A stretch of 64,000 bases of DNA, from positions 498,001 through 562,000 of the forward strand of contig NC_079880.1 in assembly GCF_029227915.1 (NCBI RefSeq), read 5' to 3'. Origin of the DNA: Hydractinia symbiolongicarpus. Its lineage: Eukaryota; Cnidaria; Hydrozoa; Anthoathecata; Hydractiniidae. Positions 52,700 through 64,000 of this stretch are shown piece by piece (within the stretch, counting starts at the first letter, position 1; each line of letters opens with the position of its first letter). A program made the translations under genes and the position numbers. The notes under the pieces were generated by a model that worked only from the letters and a program-made list of their open reading frames with translations, made no database searches and was not told the origin of the DNA.

Positions 52700-55600
52700 C
52701 GCTTTATTTAAACATTTATATAAATAAGTCATTCTTCACTGTGGGACCAATCTTAGCCGTTATCGCGCGCTGAAGAAATATCGACAGTTTCAAAAACTAA
52801 ATTTCATTGACTTTCTAACGGTGTCAGTCCGTTTGAGTTACAACGGTTGGGTCACATATTCGTACCAACATGTATTTAGCGATATTTTTCTGATATTACT
52901 ATGTTGCATCGCTTTTAACAATAAAACGATTGACTGTGGGACTTAATTGAACTAACTTTAGACTGTGACCTGATAAATGTGATAAATAAGACAACTGGAC
53001 TCCAAGAAATAATATTCTTCTTAATTTGACGGTATTGCCGGAACTCAGCGATTACACGGGGCGCTGTGGTAGCGCTTCATTTAAAAATTTAGATAAATAA
53101 GTCATTCTTTACTGTAGGACCAATCCTATCCGTTATCGCGCGCTGAAGAAATAGCGACAGTTTCAAAAACTACATTTCATTGACTTTCTAAGAGTATCAA
53201 TCCGTTTGAGTTACAACGGTTGAGTCACATATTCGTACCAACATGTATATCGTGATATTTTTCCGGTACTACTAGCTTGTATGGCTTTTAACAGTGAAAC
53301 GATTGACTGTGGGACTTAATTGAACTGATTATGGACTGTGACCTTATAAATGTTAAAGTGAGACAATTGGACTCCAAAAAAAAACATTCTTCCTAATTTG
53401 ACATGATTGCCGAAACACAGCGATTACACTGGGCGCTGTGGTAGCGCTTCATTTAAGAATTTAGATAAATTAGTCATTCTTAACTGTGGGACCAATCCTA
53501 GCCGTTATCGCGCGCTGAAGAAATAGCGACAGTTTCAAAAACTACATTTCATTGACTTTCTAAGAGTATCAATCCGTTTGAGTTACAACGGTTGAGTCAC
53601 ATATTCGTACCAACATGTATTTCGTGATATTTTTCCGGTACTACTAGCTTGTATGGCTTTTAACAGTGAAACGATTGACTGTGGGACTTAATTGAACTGA
53701 TTATGGACTGTGACCTTATAAATGTTAAAGTGAGACAATTGGACTCCAAAAAAAAACATTCTTCCTAATTTGACATGATTGCCGAAACACAGCGATTACA
53801 CTGGGCGCTGTGGTAGCGCTTTAATTAAAAATTAACATAAAAAAGTCATTCTTTACTGTGGGACCAATCTTAGCCGTTATCGCGCGCTGAAGATTTAGCG
53901 ACAGTTTCAAAAACTACATTTCATTGACTTTTTAACGGTGTCAGTCCTTTTTAGTTACAACGCTTGGGTCACCTATTCGTACCAACATGTGTTTAGCGAT
54001 ATTTTTCCGGTACTACTAGTTTGTCTGGCTTTTAACAGTGAAACGATTGACTGTGGGACTTTATTGAACTGATTATGGACTGTGATCTTATAAATGTTAA
54101 AGTGAGACAATTGGACTCCAAGAAAAAACATTCTTCCTAATTTGACATGATTGCCGAAACACAGCGATTACACTGGGCGCTGTGGTAGCGCTTCAATTAA
54201 AAATTAACATAAAAAAGTCATTCTTTACTGTGGGACCAATCTTAGCCGTTATCGCGCGCTGAAGATTTAGCGACAGTTTCAAAAACTACATTTCATTGAC
54301 TTTTTAACGGTGTCAGTCCTTTTTAGTTACAACGCTTGGGTCACCTAGTCGTACCAACATGTGTTTAGCGATATTTTTCCGGTACTACTAGCTTGTATGG
54401 CTTTTAACAGTGAAACGATTGACTGTGGGACTTAATTGAACTGGTTATGGACTGTGACCTTATAAATGTTAAAGTGAGACAATTGGACTCCAAAAAAAAA
54501 ACATTCTTCCTAATTTGACATGATTGCCGAAACACAGCGATTACACTGGGCGCTGTGGTAGCGCTGCAATTAAAAATTACCAGAAAAAAGTCATTTTTTA
54601 CTGTGGGACCAATCTTAGCCGTTATCGCGCGCTGAAGATTTAGCGACAGTTTCAAAAACTACATTTCATTGACTTTTTAACGGTGTCAGTCCATTTGAAT
54701 TACAACGGTTGGGTCACATATTCGTACCAACATGGATTTAGCGATTTTTTTTATATTACTAGGTTGCATCGCTTTTAACAGTGAAACGATTGACTGTGGT
54801 ACTAAATTGAACTGATTTTGGACTGTGATCTTGTAAATGTTATAAGTGAGACAAATGGACTTCAAGAAATATCATTCTTCTTAATTTGAAATGATTGCCG
54901 AAACACAGCGCTTGCACTGGGCGCTGTGGTAGCGCTTCAATTAAAAATTAACATAAAAAAGTCATTATTTACTGTGGGACCAATCTTAGCCGTTATCGCG
55001 CCCTGAAGAATTAGCGACAGTTTCAAAAACTACATTTCATTGACTTTTTAACGGTGTCAGTCCATTTGAGTTACAACGGTTGGGTCACATATTCGTACCA
55101 ACATGGATTTAGCGATTTTTTTATATTACTAGGTTGGATCGCTTTTAACAGTGAAACGATTGAATGTGGTACTAAATTGAACTGATTTTGGACTGTGATC
55201 TTGTAAATGTTATAAGTGAGACAAATGGACTTCAAGAAATATCATACTTATTAATTTGAAGTGATTGCCGAAACTCAGCGATTGCACTGGGCGCTGTGGT
55301 AGCGCTTCAATTTAAAATTAAGATTAAAAAGTCATTTTTTACTGCGGGACCAATCCTAGCCGTTATCACGCGCTGAAGAAATAGCGACAGTTTCGAAAAT
55401 TACATTTCATTGACTTTTTAACGGTGTCAATCCGTATTAGTTACAATGGTTGGGTCACCTATTCGTACCAACATGTGTTTAGCGATATTTTTCTAATATT
55501 ACTAGGTTGCATCGCTTTTAACAATGAAACGATTGACTGTGGGACTTAATTGAACTAACTTTGGACTGTGACCTGATAAATGTGATAAATGAGACAATTG

Positions 55601-57200
55601 GACTCCAAGAAATAACATTCTTCTTAATTTGACGGGATTTCCGGAACTCAGCGATTACACTGGGCGCTGTGGTAGCGCTTTATTTAAACATTTATATAAA
55701 TAAGTCATTCTTCACTGTGGGACCAATCCTAGCCGTTATCGCGCGCTGAAGAAATATCGACAGTTTCAAAAACTAAATTTCATTGACTTTCTAACGGTGT
55801 CAGTCCGTTTGAGTTACAACGGTTGGGTCACATATTCGTACCAACATGTATTTAGCGATATTTTTCTGATATTACTATGTTGCATCGCTTTTAACAATAA
55901 AACGATTGACTGTGGGACTTAATTGAACTAACTTTAGACTGTGACCTGATAAATGGGATAAATAAGACAACTGGACTCCAAGAAATAATATTCTTCTTAA
56001 TTTGACGGGATTGCCGGAACTCAGCGATTACACGGGGCGCTGTGGTAGCGCTTCATTTAAAAATTTAGATAAATAAGTCATTCTTTACTGTAGGACCAAT
56101 CCTATCCGTTATCGCGCGCTGAAGAAATAGCGACAGTTTCAAAAACTACATTTCATTGACTTTCTAAGAGTATCAATCCGTTTGAGTTACAACGGTTGAG
56201 TCACATATTCGTACCAACATGTATTTCGTGATATTTTTCCGGTACTACTAGCTTGTATGGCTTTTAACAGTGAAACGATTGACTGTGGGACTTAATTGAA
56301 CTGATTATGGACTGTGACCTTATAAATGTTAAAGTGAGACAATTGGACTCCAAAAAAAACATTCTTCCTAATTTGACATGATTGCCGAAACACAGCGATT
56401 ACACTGGGCGCTGTGGTAGCGCTTCATTTAAGAATTTAGATAAATTAGTCATTCTTAACTGTGGGACCAATCCTAGCCGTTATCGCGCGCTGAAGAAATA
56501 GCGACAGTTTCAAAAACTACATTTCATTGACTTTCTAAGAGTATCAATCCGTTTGAGTTACAACGGTTGAGTCACATATTCGTACCAACATGTATTTCGT
56601 GATATTTTTCCGGTACTACTAGCTTGTATGGCTTTTAACAGTGAAACGATTGACTGTGGGACTTAATTGAACTGATTATGGACTGTGACCTTATAAATGT
56701 TAAAGTGAGACAATTGGACCCAAAAAAAAAACATTCTTCCTAATTTGACATGATTGCCGAAACACAGCGATTACACTGGGCGCTGTGGTAGCGCTTTAAT
56801 TAAAAATTAACATAAAAAAGTCATTCTTTACTGTGGGACCAATCTTAGCCGTTATCGCGCGCTGAAGATTTAGCGACAGTTTCAAAAACTACATTTCATT
56901 GACTTTTTAACGGTGTCAGTCCTTTTTAGTTACAACGCTTGGGTCACCTATTCGTACCAACATGTGTTTAGCGATATTTTTCCGGTACTACTAGTTTGTA
57001 TGGCTTTTAACAGTGAAACGATTGACTGTGGGACTTTATTGAACTGATTATGGACTGTGATCTTATAAATGTTAAAGTGAGACAATTGGACTCCAAGAAA
57101 AAACATTCTTCCTAATTTGACATGATTGCCGAAACACAGCGATTACACTGGGCGCTGTGGTAGCGCTTCAATTAAAAATTAACATAAAAAAGTCATTCTT
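52700..57200 (+). repeat. Higher-order repeat: octamer offset, ~2976 bp
   Basis: TTATTTAAACATTTATATAA at 52704 recurs at 55679, and ACTGTAGGACC at 53111 recurs at 56087, an offset of 2975-2976 bp (eight monomers). The matching stretch is about 52.7-54.2 kb against 55.7-57.2 kb. The segment also resembles 50.1-50.5 kb at an offset of about 2607 bp (seven monomers) and 61.3-62.45 kb at about 6324 bp (seventeen monomers). Confidence 0.78.
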
Positions 57201-58494
57201 TACTGTGGGACTAATCTTAGCCGTTATCGCGCCCTGAAGAATTAGCGACAGTTTCAAAAACTACATTTCATTGACTTTTTACCGGTGTCAGTCCATTTGA
57301 GTTACAACGGTTGGGTCACATATTCGTACCAACATGTATTTAGCGATATTTTTCTGATATTACTATGTTGCATCGCTTTTAACAATGAAACGATTGACTG
57401 TGGGACATAATTTAACAAACTTTAGACTGTGACCTAATAAATGTGATAAATGAGAAAATTGGACTCCAAGAAATAACATTCTTCTTAATTTGATGGGATT
57501 TCCGGAACTCAGCGATTACACTGGGCGCTGTGGTAGCACTTTATTTAAACATTTATATAAATAAGTCATTCTTCACTGTGGGACCAATCTTAGCCGTTAT
57601 CGCGCGCTGAATAAATAGCGACAGTTTCAAAAACCACATTTCATTGGCTTTCTAACAGTATCAATCCGTTTGAGTTACAACGGTTGAGTCACAAATTCGT
57701 ACCAACATGTATTTCGTGATATTTTTCCGGTACTACTAGCTTGTATGGGTTTTAACAGTGAAACGATTGACTGTGGGACTTAATTGAACTGATTATGGAC
57801 TGTGACCTTATAAATGTTAAAGTGAGACAATTGGACTCCAAAAAAAAATATTCTTCCTAATTTGACATGATTGCCGAAACACAGCGATTACACTGGGCGC
57901 TGTGGTAGCGCTTCAATTAAAAATTAACATAAAAAAGTCATTCTTTACTGTGGGACCAATCTTAGCCGTTATCGCGCGCTGAAGATTTAGCGACAGTTTC
58001 AAAAACTACATTTCATTGACTTTTTAACGGTGTCAGTCCTTTTTAGTTACAACGCTTGGGTCACCTATTCGTACCAACATGTGTTTAGCGATGTTTTTTG
58101 ATATTACTAGGTTGCATCGCTTTTAACAATGAAACGATTGACTGTGGGACGTAATTGAACAAAACTTGCACTACGACCTAATAAATGTGATAAATGAGAA
58201 AATTGGACTCCAAGAAATAACATTCTTCTCAACTTGACATGATTGCCGAACCTCAGCGATTACACTGGGTGCTGTGGTAGCACTTCATTTAAGAATTTAG
58301 ATAAATAAGTCATTCTTTACTGTGGGACCAATCCTAGCCGTTATCGCGCGCTGAATAAATAGCGACAGTTTCAAAAACCACATTTCATTGGCTTTCTAAC
58401 AGTATCAATCCGTTTGAGTTACAACGGTTGAGTCACATATTCGTACCAACATGTATTTCGTGATATTTTTCCGGTACTACTAGCTTGTATGGCT

Positions 58495-60780
58495 TTTAAC
58501 AGTGAAACGATTGACTGTGGGACTTAATTGAACTGATTATGGACTGTGACCTTATAAATGTTAAAGTGAGACAATTGGACTCCAAAAAAAAACATTCTTC
58601 CTAATTTGACATGATTGCCGAAACACAGCGATTACACTGGGCGCTGTGGTAGCGCTTTAATTAAAAATTAACATAAAAAAGTCATTCTTTACTGTGGGAC
58701 CAATCTTAGCCGTTATCGCGCGCTGAAGATTTAGCGACAGTTTCAAAAACTACATTTCATTGACTTTTTAACGGTGTCAGTCCTTTTTAGTTACAACGCT
58801 TGGGTCACCTATTCGTACCAACATGTGTTTAGCGATATTTTTCCGGTACTACTAGTTTGTATGGCTTTTAACAGTGAAACGATTGACTGTGGGACTTTAT
58901 TGAACTGATTATGGACTGTAATCTTATAAATGTTAAAGTGAGACAATTGGACTCCAAGAAAAAACATTCGTCCTAATTTGACATGATTGCCGAAACACAG
59001 CGATTACACTGGGCGCTGTGGTAGCGCTTTATTTAAACATTTATATAAATAAGTCATTCTTCACTGTGGGACCAATCTTAGCCGTTATCGCGCGCTGAAG
59101 AAATATCGACAGTTTCAAAAACTAAATTTCATTGACTTTCTAACGGTGTCAATCCGTTTGAGTTACAACGGTTGAGTCACAAATTCGTACCAACATGTAT
59201 TTCGTGATATTTTTCCGGTACTACTAGCTTGTATGGGTTTTAACAGTGAAACGATTGACTGTGGGACTTAATTGAACTGATTATGGACTGTGACCTTATA
59301 AATGTTAAAGTGAGACAATTGGACTCCAAAAAAAAACATTCTTCCTAATTTGACATGATTGCCGAAACACAGCGATTACACTGGGCGCTGTGGTAGCGCT
59401 TTAATTAAAAATTAACATAAAAAAGTCATTCTTTACTGTGGGACCAATCTTAGCCGTTATCGCGCGCTGAAGATTTAGCGACAGTTTCAAAAACTACATT
59501 TCATTGACTTTTTAACGGTGTCAGTCCTTTTTAGTTACAACGCTTGGGTCACCTATTCGTACCAACATGTGTTTAGCGATATTTTTCCGGTACTACTAGT
59601 TTGTATGGCTTTTAACAGTGAAACGATTGACTGTGGGACTTTATTGAACTGATTATGGACTGTAATCTTATAAATGTTAAAGTGAGACAATTGGACTCCA
59701 AGAAAAAACATTCGTCCTAATTTGACATGATTGCCGAAACACAGCGATTACACTGGGCGCTGTGGTAGCGCTTTATTTAAACATTTATATAAATAAGTCA
59801 TTCTTCACTGTGGGACCAATCTTAGCCGTTATCGCGCGCTGAAGAAATATCGACAGTTTCAAAAACTAAATTTCATTGACTTTCTAACGGTGTCAATCCG
59901 TTTGAGTTACAACGGTTGAGTCACAAATTCGTACCAACATGTATTTCGTGATATTTTTCCGGTACTACTAGCTTGTATGGGTTTTAACAGTGAAACGATT
60001 GACTGTGGGACTTAATTGAACTGATTATGGACTGTGACCTTATAAATGTTAAAGTGAGACAATTGGACTCCAAAAAAAAACATTCTTCCTAATTTGACAT
60101 GATTGCCGAAACACAGCGATTACACTGGGCGCTGTGGTAGCGCTTTAATTAAAAATTAACATAAAAAAGTCATTCTTTACTGTGGGACCAATCTTAGCCG
60201 TTATCGCGCGCTGAAGATTTAGCGACAGTTTCAAAAACTACATTTCATTGACTTTTTAACGGTGTCAGTCCTTTTTAGTTACAACGCTTGGGTCACCTAT
60301 TCGTACCAACATGTGTTTAGCGATATTTTTCCGGTACTACTAGTTTGTATGGCTTTTAACAGTGAAACGATTGACTGTGGGACTTTATTGAACTGATTAT
60401 GGACTGTAATCTTATAAATGTTAAAGTGAGACAATTGGACTCCAAGAAAAAACATTCGCCCTAATTTGACATGATTGCCGAAACACAGCGATTACACTGG
60501 GCGCTGTGGTAGCGCTTTATTTAAACATTTATATAAATAAGTCATTCTTCACTGTGGGACCAATCTTAGCCGTTATCGCGCGCTGAAGAAATATCGACAG
60601 TTTCAAAAACTAAATTTCATTGACTTTCTAACGGTGTCAATCCGTTTGAGTTACAACGGTTGAGTCACAAATTCGTACCAACATGTATTTCGTGATATTT
60701 TTCCGGTACTACTAGCTTGTATGGGTTTTAACAGTGAAACGATTGACTGTGGGACTTAATTGAACTGATTATGGACTGTG
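58495..60780 (+). repeat. Tandem dimer amplification, 744 bp, three copies
   Basis: A two-monomer block is repeated about three times with hardly any change. CACAAATTCG is at 59178, 59922 and 60666, and CATTCG(T/C)CC at 58965, 59709 and 60453, each step exactly 744 bp. The one visible change in the latter is CATTCGTCC to CATTCGCCC in the third copy. Left edge: TATGGCTTT near 58491 versus TATGGGTTT in later copies. Right edge: CCTTGTAAATG near 60782 versus CCTTATAAATG. This looks like the most recent amplification in the window. Confidence 0.9.
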
Positions 60781-63700
60781 ACCTTGTAAATGTTAAAGTG
60801 AGACAATTGGACTCCAAAAAAAAATATTCTTCCTAATTTGACATGATTGCCGAAACACAGCGATTACACTGGGCGCTGTGGTAGCGCTTCAATTAAAAAT
60901 TAACATAAAAAAGTCATTCTTTACTGTGGGACCAATCTTAGCCGTTATCGCGCGCTGAAGATTTAGCGACAGTTTCAAAAACTACATTTCATTGACTTTT
61001 TAACGGTGTCAGTCCTTTTTAGTTACAACGCTTGGGTCACCTATTCGTACCAACATGTGTTTAGCGATATTTTTCCGGAACTACTAGCTTGTATGGCTTT
61101 TAACAGTGAAACGATTGACTGTGGGACTTAATTGAACTGATTATGGACTGTGATCTTATAAATGTTAAAGTGAGACAATTGGACTCCAAGAAAAAACATT
61201 CTTCCTAATTTGACATGATTGCCGAAACACAGCGATTACACTGGGCGCTGTGGTAGCGCTTCAATTAAAAATTAACATAAAAAAGTCATTCTTTACTGTG
61301 GGACCAATCTTAGCCGTTATCGCGCCCTGAAGAATTAGCGACAGTTTCAAAAACTACATTTCATTGACTTTTTAACGGTGTCAGTCCATTTGAGTTACAA
61401 CGGTTGGGTCACATATTCGTACCAACATGGATTTAGCGATTTTTTGATATTACTAGGTTGGATCGCTTTTAACAGTGAAACGATTGAAGGTGGTACTAAA
61501 TTGAACTGATTTTGGACTGTGATCTTGTAAATGTTATAAGTGAGACAAATGGACTTCAAGAAATATCATTCTTCTTAATTTGAAGTGATTGCCGAAACTC
61601 AGCGATTGCACTGGGCGCTGTGGTAGCGCTTCAATTTAAAATTAAGATTAAAAAGTCATTTTTTACTGCGGGACCAATCCTAGCCGTTATCACGCGCTGA
61701 AGAAATAGCGACAGTTTCGAAAATTACATTTCATTGACTTTTTAACGGTGTCAATCCGTATTAGTTACAATGGTTGGGTCACCTATTCGTACCAACATGT
61801 GTTTAGCGATATTTTTCTGATATTACTAGGTTGCATCGCTTTTAACAATGAAACGATTGACTGTGGGACTTAATTGAACTAACTTTGGACTGTGACCTGA
61901 TAAATGTGATAAATGAGACAATTGGACTCCAAGAAATAACATTCTTCTTAATTTGACGGGATTTCCGGAACTCAGCGATTACACTGGGCGCTGTGGTAGC
62001 GCTTTATTTAAACATTTATATAAATAAGTCATTCTTCACTGTGGGACCAATCTTAGCCGTTATCGCGCGCTGAAGAAATATCGACAGTTTCAAAAACTAA
62101 ATTTCATTGACTTTCTAACGGTGTCAGTCCGTTTGAGTTACAACGGTTGGGTCACATATTCGTACCAACATGTATTTAGCGATATTTTTCTGATATTACT
62201 ATGTTGCATCGCTTTTAACAATAAAACGATTGACTGTGGGACTTAATTGAACTAACTTTAGACTGTGACCTGATAAATGTGATAAATAAGACAACTGGAC
62301 TCCAAGAAATAATATTCTTCTTAATTTGACGGGATTGCCGGAACTCAGCGATTACACGGGGCGCTGTGGTAGCGCTTCATTTAAAAATTTAGATAAATAA
62401 GTCATTCTTTACTGTAGGACCAATCCTATCCGTTATCGCGCGCTGAAGAAATAGCGACAGTTTCAAACTCTACATTTCATTGACTTTCTAACGGTGTCAG
62501 TTCGTTTGAGTTCCAACGGTTGGGTCACATGCTCGTACCAACATGTATTTAGCGATATTTTTCTGATATTACTAGGATGCATCGCTTTTAACTATGAAAC
62601 GATTGGCTGTGGGACTTAATTGAACTGATTATGGACTGTGACCTTAAAAATGTTATAAGTGAGACAAGCGGACTCAAAGAAATAACATTCTTTTTAATTT
62701 GACATGATTGCCGGAACTCAGCGATTACACTGGGCGCTGTGGTAGCGCTTCATTTAAGAATTTAGATAAATTAGTCATTCTTAACTGTGGGACCAATCCT
62801 AGCCGTTATCGCGCGCTGAAGAAATAGCGACAGTTTTAAAAACTACATTTCATTGACTTTCTAAGAGTATCAATCCGTTTGAGTTACAACGGTTGTGTCA
62901 CACATTCGTACCAACATGTATTTCGTGATAATTTTCCGGTACTACTAGCTTGTATGGCTTTTAACAGTGAAACGATTGACTGTGGGACTTAATTGAACTG
63001 GTTATGGACTGTGACCTTATAAATGTTAAAGTGAGACAATTGGACTCCAAAAAAAAAAACATTCCTCCTAATTTGACATGATTGCCGAAACACAGCGATT
63101 ACACTGGGCGCTGTGGTAGCGCTTCAATTAAAAATTACCATAAAAAAGTCATTTTTTACTGTGGGACCAATCTTAGCCGTTATCGCGCGCTGAAGATTTA
63201 GCGACAGTTTCAAAAACTACATTTCATTGACTTTTTAACGGTGTCAGTCCTTTTTAGTTACAACGCTTGGGTCACCTATTCGTACCAACATGTGTTTAGC
63301 GATATTTTTCCGGTACTACTAGCTTGTATGGCTTTTAACAGTGAAACGATTGACTGTGGGACTTAATTGAACTGATTATGGACTGTGACCTTATAAATGG
63401 TAAAGTGAGACAATTGGACTCCAAGAAAAAACATTCTTCCTAATTTGACTTGATTGCCGAAACACAGCGATTACACTGGGCGCTGTGGTTGCGATTCAAT
63501 TAAAAATTAACATAAAAATGTCATTCTTTACTGTGGGACCAATCTTAGCCGTTATCGCGCCCTGAAGAATTAGCGACAGTTTCAAAAACTACATTTCAAT
63601 GACTTTTTAACGGTGTCAGTCCATTTGAATTACAACGGTTGTGTCACATATTCGTACCAACATGGATTTAGCGATTTTTTTTATATTACTAGGTTGCATC

Positions 63701-64000
63701 GCTTTTAACAGTGAAACGATTGACTGTGGTACTAAATTGAACTGATTTTGGACTGTGATCTTGTAAATGTTATAAGTGAGACAAATGGACTTCAAGAAAT
63801 ATCATTCTTCTTAATTTGAAATGATTGCCGAAACACAGCGCTTGCACTGGGCGCTGTGGTAGCGCTTCAAATAAAAATTAAGATTAAAAAGTCATTTTTT
63901 ACTGCAGGACCAATCCTAGCCGTTATCACGCGCTGAAGAAATAGCGACAGTTTCGAAAATTACATTTCATTGACTTATTAACGGTGTCAATCCGTATTAG

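Larger units (their letters stand above)
44111..64000 (+). repeat. Satellite DNA array, ~372-bp monomer, right block
   Basis: The same satellite continues after the retrotransposon, in the same orientation and in register: the last bases before the element are GGAACTC and the first after it are ACTCAGCG. The period remains about 372 bp. From about 45 kb onward a distinct subfamily becomes dominant. Its markers are CAGTCCTTTTTAGTTACAAC in place of CAGTCCGTTTGAG, GCCGAAACACAGCG in place of GCCGAAACTCAGCG, a 7-11 A tract in the GGACTCC(A)nCATTC segment, ATTAACATAAAAAAGTC, and in a subset TTATTTAAACATTTATATAA. No gene or RNA gene is seen. The array is still running at the right edge. Confidence 0.98.

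Noticed and set aside
54404-54655. Open frame of 83 codons on the minus strand
   Set aside because: Satellite sequence again, spanning ordinary monomer segments. No sign of coding.
1-64000. CRISPR array
   Set aside because: The repeat unit is about 372 bp, with no unique spacers between short repeats. The window is eukaryotic satellite.
1-64000. CENP-B box in the monomer
   Set aside because: The segments nearest in appearance, around ATTCGTACCAACATG and ACAACGGTTGGG, do not fit the NTTCGNNNNANNCGGGN pattern on either strand.
1-64000. rDNA, 5S or tRNA-derived tandem repeats
   Set aside because: No rRNA-like stretches, cloverleaf or clear A/B box pair was seen in the monomer.
1-64000. Repeated AATAAA motifs as gene ends
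   Set aside because: They occur in every monomer (CTAATAAATG) in AT-rich DNA with no coding sequence upstream, so they do not mark transcripts.

Overview
The window is almost entirely one satellite DNA array. A monomer of about 372-373 bp is repeated head-to-tail, always in the same orientation, from the first base to the last. Taking the anchor ACTGTGGGAC(C), successive early monomers start at 361, 735, 1108, 1479, 1851, 2224, 2596, 2970 and 3343. About 61.9 kb of satellite therefore holds roughly 166 monomers. No unique genic DNA, rRNA, tRNA, CRISPR or bacterial feature was seen. Both edges are still inside the array, so the true array is longer.

The only interruption is a 2.1-kb non-LTR retrotransposon (LINE) at 42001-44110 on the minus strand. 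It has an APE-type endonuclease fragment, an intact reverse transcriptase reading frame with a YADD active site, a short AT-rich 3' UTR with a polyadenylation signal, and a poly(A) tail. It is 5'-truncated, appears to have lost the endonuclease-RT linker, and is flanked by a 4-bp repeat (ACTC). The satellite resumes in register on the other side. The RT resembles the Jockey/CR1 group of animal LINEs. With the AT-rich satellite this points to an animal, probably an invertebrate, and to a centromeric or other heterochromatic region. The species cannot be named from this sequence.

The array is not a simple monomeric repeat. It is a patchwork of higher-order repeats whose periods are whole multiples of the monomer: a trimer (1120 bp, about 2.44-5.96 kb), a hexamer (2239 bp, about 4.46-8.94 kb), an octamer (2984 bp, about 13.0-19.4 kb), a heptamer offset (2610 bp, 21.0-24.9 kb), an octamer offset (2982 bp, 25.6-30.9 kb), a nonamer offset (3354 bp, 29.2-35.4 kb), a dimer (745 bp, 50.8-52.3 kb), a second octamer offset (2976 bp, 52.7-57.2 kb) and a tandem dimer amplified three times (744 bp, 58.5-60.8 kb). 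The zone around the LINE (about 36-47 kb) looked more diverged by eye and showed no comparably long block duplication. From about 45 kb rightwards a different monomer subfamily dominates, with its own diagnostic variants.

There are no interacting host genes here. The interest lies in the satellite: nested and switching higher-order periods, conserved small inverted repeats in each monomer, a repeated 10-mer that splits the monomer into two near-nucleosome-length halves, and the relation of the LINE insertion to the less homogenised part of the array.
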